A stretch of DNA of 64,000 nucleotides from Codonopsis lanceolata (Eukaryota > Streptophyta > Magnoliopsida > Asterales > Campanulaceae): positions 173,795,231 to 173,859,230 of the forward strand of contig CM028377.1 in the NCBI GenBank assembly GCA_013146195.2, given 5' to 3'. Under the pieces are notes generated by a model, which made no database searches, was not told where the DNA came from, and worked only from the letters and a program-made list of their open reading frames with translations. Positions 46,270-56,431 of the stretch are shown here, piece by piece. Within the stretch, counting starts at the first letter, position 1. The number at the start of each line of letters is the position of its first letter. The translations under genes were made by a program, and so were the position numbers.

Positions 46270-47000
46270 TCAAAACCCTATACAAAGCTTGGAGATGAAC
46301 TGAAGTAGCAGAATGAAAAACTGACTCAACACATGAGCTACAAAAGCTATGTATTGTCTTGTGACTGTGACGTACAATAACTTGCCTACCAGTTGCCTGT
46401 ATAAAATGGGGTCTGGAAGAGGATCTCCTTCAGTGGCAAGTAGTTTTGTATTAGGATCTAGTGGAATAGTTAATGGTTTGGCATTAACCAGGTTTGTAGA
46501 AGTAATGAGGTTCAAAGCATATTTTCTTTTACTCAAATTAAACCCATGAGATGATCTGGTAACCTCAATTCCCAAATAATATTTGATAAGACCAAGGTTC
46601 TTAATACTAAATTTCTTCAATTTATCAATAGCATACAGATCAATACCAGTAACTATAATGTCATCCACATACATGAATGCAACAGTGAAAGATGAACCCT
46701 GAGAATGAGTAAACAAGAGTAGTCTGCATGAGATTGTGTGAAACCAAGATGTAGAAGAGATTCAGTCAATTTGGCAAATCATTGCCTTGAAGCCTGCATC
46801 AAACCATAGAGAGATTTCTCGAGTTTGCAAACCAAGTTGGAGTTTTTGACTTTGGTATAGCCCTGTAGAACTGCCATATACACCTCCTCCTCCTCCAAAT
46901 TTCCATGTAGGAATGCATTTTTAACATCTAACATATGTATATCCCAACCTTTGGTAGCTGCAACACTAAGAAGGGATCTGACATATACCATTTTGGCCAC
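46270..47000 (-). pseudogene. Copia element 1 reverse transcriptase
   Basis: The frame 47000-46779 contains WDIHMLDVKNAFLHGNLEEE and LVCKLEKSLYGLMQASRQ. The frame 46716-46270 contains the catalytic FMYVDDIIVTG, IKNLGLIKYYLGIEV and LYRQLVGKLLYVT. These are conserved copia RT motifs, with the YVDD box intact, but a frameshift and stop separate the halves. Confidence 0.9.
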
Positions 47001-47036
47001 AGGAGAAAATGTCTCTTGGTAATCAATGTCGTCTGA

Positions 47037-47495
47037 CTAAGTGTAGCCCTTGGCCACTAGTATGGCATTGTACCTTTCAATAGTACCATCAACATGATAT
47101 TTAACTTTATACACCCATTTGCAGCCTATGACTCTTTTACCAAGAGGCAAAGGAACAAGATGCCAAGTATGGTTGCTTTCCAAAGTTGTTAGTTCTTTTG
47201 TCATAGCACCAATACAATGTTTATGTTTGATTGCTTGAGTATAGGAATTAGGTTCCACAATAGAATCTAATGCATTAATAAAATGAAGATGACCCAAATC
47301 AAATTGGTCATAATGGATAAAAGAACTAAGATTGTGTTTGGAAGAGGTGGAGTTAGCTAGGAGAGGGTCTAACAAAATCTTTAAGTTTGATAGAAGGAAC
47401 CTTGACCCTTTGAGACCTCCTAAGAAGAGGAATTGGATCTGTAACATGAATTTGAGGAATGGGTCCATGATTAGAAAGAGGTGGAACTGGTGCAA
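47037..47495 (-). pseudogene. Copia element 1, RT N-terminus and preceding linker
   Basis: The frame contains NSYTQAIKHKHCIGAMTKEL, then LESNHTWHLVPLPLGKRVIG and CKWVYKVKYHVDGTIERY. This is the RVT_2 N-terminal signature (A...W..AM..E...L..N.TW.LV..P.G...IGCKWV.K.K). It leads into the RT half at 47000 across a stop. Confidence 0.9.
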
Positions 47496-47730
47496 GAGGA
47501 GAAATATGATGTTGTTGGCTTAGTGAAGGAGGGGAAGGTTAGTGAATCACATGGTTTGAAACGGGAACACGTAGAGTACTAGATAATGATGGAGAAGGAC
47601 TGGAGGTATGAAAAATAGGTTCTGAATCATCAATGGGCCATGGTAAAAGACCAGATGTGTGATGGTGTTGAAGGAAGGGATAGATGTGCTCATGGAAAAG
47701 TACATGTCTACTGACAAACATTTTCTTAGG
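47354..47730 (-). repeat. Duplicated copia segment, copy 1
   Basis: The plus strand GTCTAACAAAATCTTTAAG, followed by AGGAACCTTGACCCTTTGAGA and, later, ATGGAGAAGGACTGGAGGTATG, is repeated at 48479-48830 in the same order. The duplicated piece is the linker between integrase and RT. A tRNA pseudogene plus family C lies between the copies. Confidence 0.85.
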
Positions 47731-47885
47731 GCAGAGGTAGTAATAGTTGTCTGTGTTCCCTCAAGCTTGCTGCTTAATGCTAATAATGTATACTCTTTCC
47801 CCTCTGCACTAGAAATTTTGATCGAAATAGCGGACGAAAATCAAAAATCGGTGGAGGTGCGGGGGCGAGGAAAAACAAAAATTAG

Positions 47886-47958
47886 TTGAGGTGCGGGGAA
47901 TCAAACCTTGTGCCTCTCGCATGCGAAGCCAGCGCTCTACCATATGAACTACACCCCC
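47886..47958 (-). pseudogene. tRNA-Ala pseudogene
   Basis: It aligns without gaps to the tRNA gene at 32440-32512, keeping the CGC anticodon loop. Substitutions break the D stem (GCTC to GTTC), the anticodon stem (CTCGC to CTGGC), the T stem (CGGGG to CAAGG), the T loop (TTCGA to TTTGA) and the acceptor end. It is followed by family C exactly as the functional gene is, so it arose as part of a segment copy. Confidence 0.92.
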
Positions 47959-48395
47959 CTTATTGTAGTTGTAATTGAAATTTTTAAATTTAAATAATTG
48001 CTCGAGCATCTTTTTAACTTTATATTCAAACTATTTTGGGAAAAGTACCAAAATATCCCACTAAAAATTCACAAATCCAAAAAGTCTCAAAAAATATTTT
48101 TCTATCCAAAAAGTTCTAAAATTAAAATTACTACAGAAAGCTCAAAACTTTAATGTGTCAAAGTACACCGTTACTTCATTTCATTTTTTTAGGTTCACTA
48201 AAGTGTCCCTAGTCCTAAAATCCAGACTAATCTTCTGGGTCGGGTAGAACCACTAAGTAGTCATAAAAGCTCACTCAACAAGTATTTAAACACAGTTGTG
48301 CTCCTGTGAGTCTTGAACCTGAAACCTTGGTACGTCGTTACATTGAAAGCTTATTTTTCTTTTCGTTTTTGACAATGATTATAATAATCACATTG

Positions 48396-48440
<45 letters not shown>
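47959..48440. repeat. Family C dispersed repeat, copy 3, with ATT microsatellite
   Basis: Same word order as 32513-32960 and 34628-35140. It ends in an ATT array at about 48396-48440. It sits inside copia element 1 between duplicated copia segments. Confidence 0.85.
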
Positions 48441-48473
48441 TCTTAGAATTAAGACAAAGAATTTTATTTAGCA

Positions 48474-48830
48474 GAGGCTCTAACAAAATCTTTAAATTTG
48501 ACAGAAAGAACCTTGACCCTTTGAGACTTCCTAAAAGGAGGAATGGGCCCATGATTATGAAGAGGTGGAACTGGTGCAGGAGGAGAAATATGATGATAAT
48601 GGCTTAATGAAGGAGAGGAAGATTGGTGAATCACATGGTTTATAATAGGAACATGAGGAGTAGATAATGATGGAGAAGGACTGGAGGTATGAAAAACATG
48701 TTTTGGATCATCAATGGGCCATGTTAAAGGACCATATGTGTGATGGGGAATATATGTACAAGAGTGTTGAATGATGGATAGATGTGCTTATGGAAAAGTA
48801 CATGTCTACTGACAAACATTTTCTTCGTTT
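48474..48830 (-). repeat. Duplicated copia segment, copy 2
   Basis: Second copy of the integrase-RT linker (see 47354-47730), with more similarity in the GAACCTTGACCCTTTGAGA and GATGGAGAAGGACTGGAGG stretches. This copy is contiguous with the integrase piece at 48860. Confidence 0.85.
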
Positions 48831-49530
48831 CCAGATTATATAAGATATAACCCTTTTTTCAGTAGGGTATCCTAAAAACACAGAGGGGATAGCCCTTGAA
48901 GCAATTTTGCTGAATCATGGATGGAAGAGTAACACAGACAACCAAATGACTTGAGAAGGAAATAATAATTTTTTGTATTAAAAAGGATTTCAAAGGGTAT
49001 TTTAAACTCAGTTTGGTAGGGATTCTGTTGAAGAGGTGGGTGGGTGCAAGTAAGCAATATCCCAAGAAATGTCTAGGAAAGCCTGCCTAAAACATCATGG
49101 CGGGCTCTGGCCATTTCAAGTAACTTTTTATGCTTCCTTTCTACCACTACATTATGTTGTGGTGTGTAAGGACATGAAGATTGATGAGTAATCCCAAGAC
49201 TTGCAAGGAAGGGGTCATTTCTTGGTTTAAAATTCTGAGCCATTGTCAGCTCTAATGGTCTTAATGGTTGTTTGGAATATATTTTTTTGACATAAGCATT
49301 GAAAGTCTGTAGGGGTTAAAAGACATGTAATTTGTTAGGAAGTAAATAAGCCCAAACACATCTAGAGAAGTCATCCACAATGGTGACAAAATATTTACAA
49401 CCATTCATGGTAGAGATTTTATATACATCCCAAAGATCACAATGTAACAATTCAAAACAATGTTTACCATGAAAAGTACTATTATAGAAAGGCAATTTGT
49501 GTTGCTTAGCAAGAGGAAAAACACTACAAA
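48831..49530 (-). pseudogene. Copia element 1 integrase core and C-terminus
   Basis: The frame 49530-49316 reads CSVFPLAKQHKLPFYNSTF, then FELLHCDLWDVYKISTMNGC and YFVTIVDDFSRCVWAYLL. This is the join of GAG-pre-integrase and integrase, with two catalytic Asp positions visible. 49065-48860 carries HLFNRIPTKLSLKYP and the GCLCYSS segment. Stops and a shift between the frames make it inactive. Its upstream end is a sharp junction with pararetroviral sequence at about 49530. Confidence 0.88.
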
Positions 49531-49534
49531 AGGC

Positions 49535-50170
49535 TATGACCTGGATAGGTTTAGCATATGTAGAGGTGAGAAGGTGGAATTTGGTCAGGGGTATGGGTTG
49601 ACTGTTTTGTACAGGTAAGATGTGAGGAAGAGGATTCAACATGGAAATCCTTGGCATGAGATCATCTGCTGATGAGTCAGAATCCGATGAATCACGGATG
49701 GGCAATTGAACAGATTGTTGAATCTCTTGGTTCATCTTCAAGAGAGTAGAGGGACTCGAGGTCAGAGAGATCTACTGGTTCAATTTGGCTGAGCGCTTGG
49801 ATCAGCGCCTGGGTCTTCCTTATATCCGGACAGTCTTTTGAGAAGTGTCCCTTTTTGTGACAAATGAAGCACCGATCAGAGTTACGGCCACGCAGGGGAT
49901 TTTTCTTATAAATCTCCATATTTTCTTCCTGGCCGCGAAGGGGCGTCGTGAGAAGATTTTCCTTTGCTTGGAAGAATCATGGGATTTGAAGAAATACTTG
50001 GAATGGCACTTCTTCTTCGTATGAGTGCAGTCACAAGACGACTTATCCTTGCACTTGATATGGAGATGTTTTTCATCACACACAGATCCTAGTCTTTTAG
50101 CAGTCCGTTCAAATTCTGCAAAGAATTTCTTTTGATTGTAGAGTTTTTCTAGAGCATTTTGGATCAACTA
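49535..50170 (-). pseudogene. Pararetroviral coat-protein zinc knuckle and protease start
   Basis: The frame 50167-49820 is rich in Lys and Cys. The frame 49919-49692 contains CFICHKKGHFSKDCP, a CX2CX4HX4C knuckle typical of caulimovirid capsid proteins. In a third frame up to the copia junction comes an acidic Ser/Asp stretch, then a segment like the start of the viral aspartic protease domain. The protease active site lies past the junction and is absent. Three frames are used, so at least two frameshifts have occurred. Confidence 0.8.
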
Positions 50171-50248
50171 GTAAAGGCCACCGAGAGAGGTCTGAGCAAC
50201 CGTCATGTTTCTGGATTCTAGAGATCTGTAGGTTTTGTTGCTGAGAGA

Positions 50249-50997
50249 CTATGGGAAGGAGTTAATGAAAACCTGCTTAAGGTTTACATCATCAACACCA
50301 TGGAGACAATAGAAACGCTGGGACATTCGATTGTAGTGCGTTTGTAAGTCCTTCTTTAGGAAAGAACAACACTTCATCTTTAGGAATTCTTCTCTGGCAT
50401 GGAAAGTGTGTTCTATAGGGCTGCCAATGAATTCAGAATAGATTATATTCATGAATTCTTCTGGAGATGGGGCTTGCTGAATCTGCAGCTGTCGGTATTC
50501 TCCAAGACTGAGATACCAGTCTCTAAGGCGCCCTTGGATTTTGGTAAGGAACCTTTTTATGACCATCTCGATGGTATAGAACTGTAACTCTGCTGTGCAC
50601 CAAGTTGGCATTTCAACACTTCGTTCGCGCCATTTAGAAGACGGAATATCATCGAACATGAACTTTTGTTGGGTGTCGGCTTGGGTAGCAGGTTGAGAAG
50701 TCTTCTGATTCTCATATGGAGTGGTCTGAGATGTAGATAGGCTGTCGGTAGGGAGGCTGAAACAGCTGGTGTATGTTGTTGGATGGGTGTGTTGGTGGAC
50801 AGAGGTTTTGAGGAGGCCCAAAGAGAGAGTGAAGGGGAAGACTCTATGTAGGTGGACTGAGGGATTGGTTGAGGGTTAAAGGCGGTTTTGACGAAAGGGG
50901 TTGTAGGTAGTCTCCAAAAATCATCCTCGAGTATGGCCATTCTTTTCTGTTTGTGTTGCCGCTCTAGATCTATGAACTGGGCTTTGAGAAACCTCAT
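50249..50997 (-). pseudogene. Pararetroviral capsid core region
   Basis: The frame 50821-50249 contains LRDWYLSLGEYRQLQ and DLQTHYNRMSQRFYCLHG, segments I associate with the capsid region of plant pararetroviruses. The frame 50997-50557 supplies the preceding part (LERQHKQKRMAILEDDFW) and overlaps in another frame, which indicates a frameshift. The region is collinear with the knuckle piece downstream. Confidence 0.75.
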
Positions 50998-51239
50998 CTT
51001 TGCTTCCTTTCTAGTTAGAGAAGAAGAAACTTGGGGAGATGGTGGAGAACGGACAAGCTGGAGAAGTTGTTGGCGGAGGACTTGGATCTTGAGGACGGAT
51101 TTCTTTTGTCATGCTTTCGAGTGACTGTACCCTTGAGGAGAGATTGTCTTGGATCTGAACAATCTAGCTTTACTGAGTTATGATCTGCTTAAGCGCGTTG
51201 TTCTGGGCAACATCGTTTTCGCTTTGCTAGTTGAAGGTA

Positions 51240-51720
51240 GCTTATGTTGAACTGACAGGGGCTGAGTTGATAGCTGTAGGGTTCTTGACTTTCCAAACAT
51301 GCTTGGTTCTTTGATCTGGAAGTTCAAATGAACCTAGGGAAAGGAATTCAGCTTGGTATGCTTGCGGATCTGGATTCGAGGCTGGAGTAAGCATATGACA
51401 AGTCAAGGGGGTGCCAAAGGGGATAGATGGACGGATGGATGGAGCACTCGGCTTTTGTGGATGATGGATAAGGATTTTTGGTAGTAAGGAGGGAGATTGG
51501 AAGATGGGAAATTGGAAGGTAGGGAAGGCTTGCAAGGCAGAGGAGGTGGTTTAGGCTTGGGTGGTGTTCTATTTGAGTAAAGGATATAATAGTCGAATTT
51601 ACCAGATGGTTCACCGAGGGTTCCTACGGATGGGTCACCTTCTTCAAATCTTTTTGTAAACTCTTTTGAGAAGAGTTTTTCTTCGTTGTGAGATCTTCAT
51701 CCATCTGGACTCTCGAGGCA
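51240..51720 (-). pseudogene. Pararetroviral polyprotein N-terminal region
   Basis: It starts near 51701 with MDEDL in the context of TCTAGATGATGCC. A proline/serine-rich stretch and SNPDPQAYQAEFLSLGSF follow. The same start region recurs on the plus strand at 54190-54310. Stops are present in every frame over its full length. Confidence 0.65.
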
Positions 51721-51774
51721 TCATCTAGACAGTCAACTATTACAAACTAACTATTACAAACAATTATTAATCAA

Positions 51775-51996
51775 TGACGTAAGTGATGACGTCATAGAGC
51801 AATAATTCTACCTAATAATGCAATATGACGTAAGCGATAACGTCATAGAGCAATAATACAAACTAATAATGCATAATGACGTAAGTGATGACGTCATATG
51901 GCAATAATACACTCAATAATGCACTATGACGTAAGCGATGACGTCAAAGAGCAATAATACACAATAATTATACAAATGACAAAAACGGTGACGTCT
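51775..51996. promoter_or_regulatory. Five-fold as-1-like (TGACG) enhancer array of the pararetrovirus
   Basis: Near-palindromic 20-bp sites of the form TGACGTAAGYGATGACGTCA lie at 51775-51794, 51826-51845 (one change, ATAACG), 51877-51896 and 51927-51946. A diverged fifth lies at 51977-51996. Spacing is 50-51 bp, joined by GAGCAATAATAC spacers. Paired TGACG motifs 12 bp apart are the as-1 element known from the CaMV 35S promoter and bound by TGA bZIP factors. The array lies between polyprotein C-terminus and the next polyprotein start, where a caulimovirid transcript promoter belongs. No clear TATA box was found. Confidence 0.85.
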
Positions 51997-52893
51997 ACCA
52001 ACGGGAATCCGGATGAGATGGATCATCGTCGTATGGATCCGGGTAAGACCCGTCACTGTTATCATCAGAACTCGGGCTCTCATTATCCGCTGATTCGGAT
52101 GTTTCAACAATTTGTAAAATGTGAGACATGCCCCATTGATCGAGCGCGTCGGTCCATTTGGATGATATGGGATGGTCATCTGTCCAATACTGTGCGCCTA
52201 ACATGATATGAGAGGGAATGGTCTGAGGATTGATCATGTTGGCTCGAGCAAGAGCTCTCCTAGTGTTCATGAATAGCTCAAAGTCTCGCATTACGCAAGT
52301 GGTCCCTGCTAGATTAATATCAGACCAATCAAAGATGAATGTCATGGGAGCATGATAGACAAATGATTGACCTTGATTTCGGATGGTTGAAGGAGGGAGG
52401 TATGAGCATGGTCTTCTGAATATTATGGTTACATACGGTTTTTGACAAGAAGAGAGTTGTTGTGTCCATTGGTGAGCTGGAAGGAACCACTGGAATAGCT
52501 TGGACAGGTTGTGGGAATCAGGTGGGATATTGTCAAGCTGGCATTGGAAGGGATAAGAGAGGAGCTTGACAGAATTGAACGAGATTTCGATGGTAAATGT
52601 TTCAAACAAATACCAAAAGAAACATAAAGCTTTTTAGGGAATCTGAACAGGTCATAGATATGGAACAAGCTAAGGAAGGGATAGTTTGGATGGAACTTAA
52701 GCCCTTTCATGAAGAGACCATGACGGTGGAGAAGGATGGTGAGGAAATTTTGATAATTCGGTGTGGCACGTTGCTTGAGTGTTATGTCTGCAATGGCTTC
52801 TGTTATCTCATCAGGGAGAGAAAGGACAGGGATCAGATATGGTGGTTCAGGGTTGGAGGAGGAAGAAAGGGCTTTACTGATGGGGAGCACCAT
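51997..52893 (-). pseudogene. Pararetroviral polyprotein C-terminal region
   Basis: Two overlapping frames (52893-52429 and 52609-51995) follow the RNase H end. They contain LFMKGLKFHPNYPFLSLF and, in the second, an acidic Ser/Asp tail (ADNESPSSDDNSDG) ending at a stop. I interpret this as the C-terminal extension after RNase H in plant pararetroviruses. The frame change around 52500 is a break. Confidence 0.6.
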
Positions 52894-52899
52894 TGGAAT

Positions 52900-53651
52900 G
52901 ATGTTGTTGTCAAGGTTGGTTTCTTTGGAAATCTTCCATACCTTTTTATAATCGTCTGGCCTTGAGAGAAAATCTGCAAGGACATTCGTCGATCCTTTGA
53001 TATGCTTGACATTAAATTTCCACTGAGGGAACCAATTTGTCCATCATGAAAGTCGTGCCCGGGAGGAGCCTTTCGCTTGAATTGGAGCTTGCGGGAAAAA
53101 GAGGACATGTCCATCTCGACTTGAAAGTCGTGCCCGATTAGATGGAATTGGAATCTTTTGTCTTTGCTTTGGACAAGAAGGACCGCTGCCCAATAACCAT
53201 TACTTGCGTTTGGCTGAAGGATTCATTTTTTGACGCAGCAGGAATCTTTAAAAGGGGCATCGTGCTTGCCAGCTGCTTGATTGATTTGACGGCTTCAGTT
53301 TGTCTTGTAGTCCAAGGGGGAGGATCCCATTCAAGCATGAGGAACAACCATACTGTATGGGCAGATAGCTTTGGTAAGAAGTCTGCCATATGGTTGGCCA
53401 ATCCAAGGAACTGTTATATTTCATTTTGGGAAGATAGAATATCTAGGAACCTATGCAGTTCTTGAGCAATGTGGGGCTGAGACTGGTGTGTACCGTTCTT
53501 TTGTCAATACGAGTCCCTTACGAGGTTGTAAGACGACGAGGTAGTCACAGTGTTTCCGCGGGAAAGTTATTGAAAAAGAAAAAAAAGATGTAGATTCCTC
53601 TGGATCAATTTCTGAAGGGTTGTGGACCGTTGGTTCTAGTTCTGTCATGAA
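52900..53651 (-). pseudogene. Pararetroviral RT end and RNase H
   Basis: The frame 53401-53138 contains MADFLPKLSAHTVWLF and EWDPPPWTTRQTEAVKSIK, the RT thumb/connection. It then reaches the RNase H start, where the expected first catalytic Asp region is altered. Further on, in another frame, is a HIKGST...ADFLSRP-like end of RNase H (near 53000-52960). Stops and shifts separate the parts. Confidence 0.7.
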
Positions 53652-53821
53652 CAGATGCTCAAAGACTTCTGTGGGATCAAATTCCTCATCTATTTGTTAA
53701 AAGGATGGATCAACCACTGGTCCGATAAAGGGGGACAGAGAAGGGTTGTCGGAATGCTCTCGCGAGCAGATCTACTCAAGCTCCTTCCTGAACGATGTGT
53801 AACCAATTACGAACAAACTCG

Positions 53822-54195
53822 TCAAGCCCCTCAGGCTCCTGTACAAAGCAGTGCAGCTCCATAGTTTGTACGACATGAAGATGGCCTCGTCGAGGTAAAG
53901 TCCTCATCTCCACAGCCAGCTAACGCTTCGTCTAATGTTTTCCCGATAAAAATCAATATGGTCAAACCAATTGCACACTGTCCGTACGACGTATGCGACT
54001 GCCTAGACACCAAGCCCCTTAGGCTCCTGTACAAAGCAACGTAGCTCCAGAGTTTGTGCGTCATGATAATGGCCTCGTCGAGGTAAAGTTCTCATCTTCG
54101 CATCAGACTAACGCTTCATGCAATGTTTTCCCAATAGAAATCAATATGATCAAGTCAATTGCACACTGTCCATACGATGTATGCGACTACCTAGA
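53822..54195 (+). repeat. About 186-bp tandem duplication in the plus-strand viral piece
   Basis: CAAGCCCCTCAGGCTCCTGT (53824) and AAGCCCCTTAGGCTCCTGT (54010) start two collinear units sharing GGCCTCGTCGAGGTAAAGT, AATGTTTTCCC, ATCAATATG and CAATTGCACACTGTCC. Divergence is moderate, so the duplication is old. Confidence 0.85.
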
Positions 54196-54533
54196 CTGTC
54201 TAGATGATGCCTCCAAGGTCATGATGGATGAAGATCTTCCAACGAAGAAAAACTCTTCTCAAAAGAGTTTATAAAAAAGATTTAAAGAAGGTGACCCAGC
54301 AGTAGGAACCCTCGGTGAACTAGGAATTACTCCTGAAGATAGACCAAAAACAGCGTTTTGCATCCCTGACCATCACTACCAGTGAAACGTCATGCCATTT
54401 GGTTTAAAAAATGCCCCATCTGCCTTTCAAAAGGCCATGGTAACAATTTTTGAACCAATTCTTTCCAATGCCCTGGTTTACATAGATGACATATTGCTAT
54501 TTTCCCCTGATGAAGAGTCCCATGTAGTCTTAC
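54190..54533 (+). pseudogene. Second pararetroviral piece: polyprotein start fused to RT
   Basis: The plus strand repeats the polyprotein start seen inverted at 51720-51606. It then passes, by internal deletion, into an RT segment with MPFGLKNAPSAFQKAM and the catalytic VYIDDILLFS. A stop lies in the start region and another in the RT just before the MPFG motif. The piece ends abruptly at the copia border near 54533. Confidence 0.75.
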
Positions 54534-54534
54534 T

Positions 54535-54735
54535 CTCTACAATCTGTGTTTTCTTTTGAATTGAAAACATGTTTCAGTTGGGGTATATTATGCAAAGTAA
54601 ACAATGAGGGGTGTCCAAGTCTTTTGTGCCAATGCTCAGATGAGTTGGAGTGACCTTCATCAACTTTCCCATTCACAGTGGATGAAACAGAATGGTAAGA
54701 ACTAGGACCTTGAAGAATGACAGACCAATATGATA
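54535..54735 (-). pseudogene. Copia element 1 GAG-pre-integrase piece
   Basis: The minus frame reads VILQGPSSYHSV, then HWHKRLGHPSLFTLHNIPQ and FNSKENTDC. This is the GAG-pre-integrase HxxxGHP...C motif, and it stops where the pararetrovirus begins. The missing partner starts at 49530 (CSVFPLAKQH). Confidence 0.85.
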
Positions 54736-56431
54736 TAATTCCTTGATTGATTCCATGCACAAAGGTGCGTAAATATACAAAAGTCTCAACAGTTACATTG
54801 ATGTACATTAGGCTATAATCTAGGAATATCCTAATAAAGATAATAAATATATTTACATATATTCTAATACACCCCCACAGTTGAAACGGGAGGTTCACGA
54901 ATGCTAGGACTGTCTCGAAAATCATCAAAAAGAACGCACGAAAGCCTTTTTGTTAAAAATATTTGCAATCTGATAACGGGACGGAACATGAAGGACACGT
55001 ACTTCACCACGTTTCACTTTTTCACGAACAAAGTGGATGTCCATCTCAATATGTTTAGTGCGCTGATGTTGGACCGGATTACCCGAGAGGTATATGGCAC
55101 TCACATTATCGTAATAAACTAGGGTCGCCTTGTGGACCAAAAAATGTAGTTCCAATAATAAGTCACAGATCCAACAAGACTCTGAAACAACGTTAGCAAC
55201 CCCTCGATACTCAGCTTCGGCACTTGACTTGGACAATATGGGTTGCCGCTTAGACGACCATAAAGGGCAAAGGAGATCAGATTGTATTTATTCCTCACTT
55301 CTTGAAGAGATTTGGGATGAAAAGCAGTGCGAAGTTGGTGGAGCGGCATTTTCGGGTGTCGCGGGCATCTCCCCAATCTGCATTCATATAAGAAACAAGA
55401 GAGTCGAGTGTGGACTTATATAGATGTAAACCAAAATGGATCGTTCCATGAACATAGCGTAGAATACGCTTGATAGCATCCATGTTCTCAACTTTCGGAT
55501 CATGCATATGTAATCAAACATGTTGAACTGCATAAGAAATGTATGGACATGGTAAATATGAGGTACTATAAAGCACCCGCGAGGCAACGACACTTGGTAG
55601 GATCCTCATATGATTCACCTATAAAAGCACTATGTTTGCCTTTAGTATCAATATGAGTAAGGCACAATTTGCAACCTGTCATGCCTGCTCTTTCGAGAAT
55701 TTCCTCGGCATATTTCTTCTGAGAGAGAAAGAGGCCATCATCATTCCGAGATACCGCAATGCCAAGAAAATATCTCAATTGTCTTAAATCCTTCATAGCA
55801 AATTCAAAACTGAGAAAGGACATAACGGACAATCGAAGAGCATCCGAAGAACCTATGAGGATAATATCATCAACATAAAAAAGAATGTAAGCAATATCCG
55901 GCCCATTTTTGTAAATGAATAGAGAGTGATCAGATGTATTATGGGAAAACCAATAGTAGCCACATAATCTGCAAACCATTGATACCAGGCCCGAGGAGCC
56001 TGCTTAAGGCCATAAAGTGATTTCTTCAACAAACACACATGATTAGGATAAAGCGTATCTCTAAATCCCACACACATGATTAGGATGAATCGTATCTCTG
56101 AATCCCATAGGCTGATGCATATAAATTGTCTCATTCAAATTGCCATGAAGAAAGGCATTTTTTGGCATCCAACTAATGTATGGGCCAAGAATTTGCTAAA
56201 GCAATGCTAAGCACAGTCCGAATAGTAGTCGATTTAACAACCGAGCTGAATGTTTCATCACAGTCAACTCCAGCTTTTTGAGACCTACCATCACCTAAAA
56301 GACAGAATTTATGCCTCTCAAAAGAACTATCAGATTTCTTTTTATGTCGAAAAATCCACATTGAACGAATAACATTAACATTATGTGGACAAGGTACTAA
56401 ATCCCACGTCTTATTTTTAATTAGAGCTTCA
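54736..56431 (-). mobile_element. Ty1/copia element 2 (3' half), nested in element 1
   Basis: Minus-strand pieces in order are RT N-terminus (56445-56173: ALIKNKTWDLVPCPHNVNVI, DCDETFSSVVKSTTIRTVL), RT core (56134-55566: LLKKSLYGLKQAPRAWYQWF, ILFYVDDIILIG, LRQLRYFLGIAVS), then RNase H (55507-54925: KSSAEAEYRGVANVVSESCW, RTKHIEMDIHFVREKV). A PPT-like CTGTGGGGG precedes a short 3' LTR at about 54740-54865. Several stops and shifts are present. Its 5' half is replaced at 56431 by a Tat-like LTR. It is a different copia lineage from element 1, judging by RT wording. Confidence 0.88.
54738..54868 (-). repeat. Short 3' LTR of copia element 2
   Basis: On the minus strand TGTATTAGAATATATG follows the PPT, and AATTATATCA is the likely end before resumption of element 1 coding (YWSVILQGPSS). 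Length is about 130 bp. The matching 5' LTR is not present in the window. Confidence 0.55.

Larger units (their letters stand above)
49531..54533. mobile_element. Endogenous pararetrovirus (Caulimoviridae) fragment inserted in copia element 1
   Basis: Both borders fall inside the copia GAG-pre-integrase/integrase join. Copia sequence ending NSKENTDC lies beyond 54533 and copia CSVFPLAKQ lies before 49531. Between them are a zinc-knuckle coat-protein region, an as-1-like enhancer array, an RNase H region and polyprotein C-terminus on the minus strand. A second piece on the plus strand (about 53650-54533) carries leader sequence and an RT segment. The arrangement suggests more than one partial viral copy joined in opposite orientations. 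Many stops are present and no complete gene survives. Assignment to the florendovirus-like group is inference from overall resemblance. Confidence 0.82.

Noticed and set aside
47886..47958. Second functional tRNA-Ala
   Set aside because: D, anticodon and T stems each carry unpaired changes relative to the intact copy; called a pseudogene.
51775..51996. Evenly spaced 20-bp repeats as a CRISPR-like array
   Set aside because: Spacers are themselves repeats of one sequence and the units are as-1-type promoter elements.
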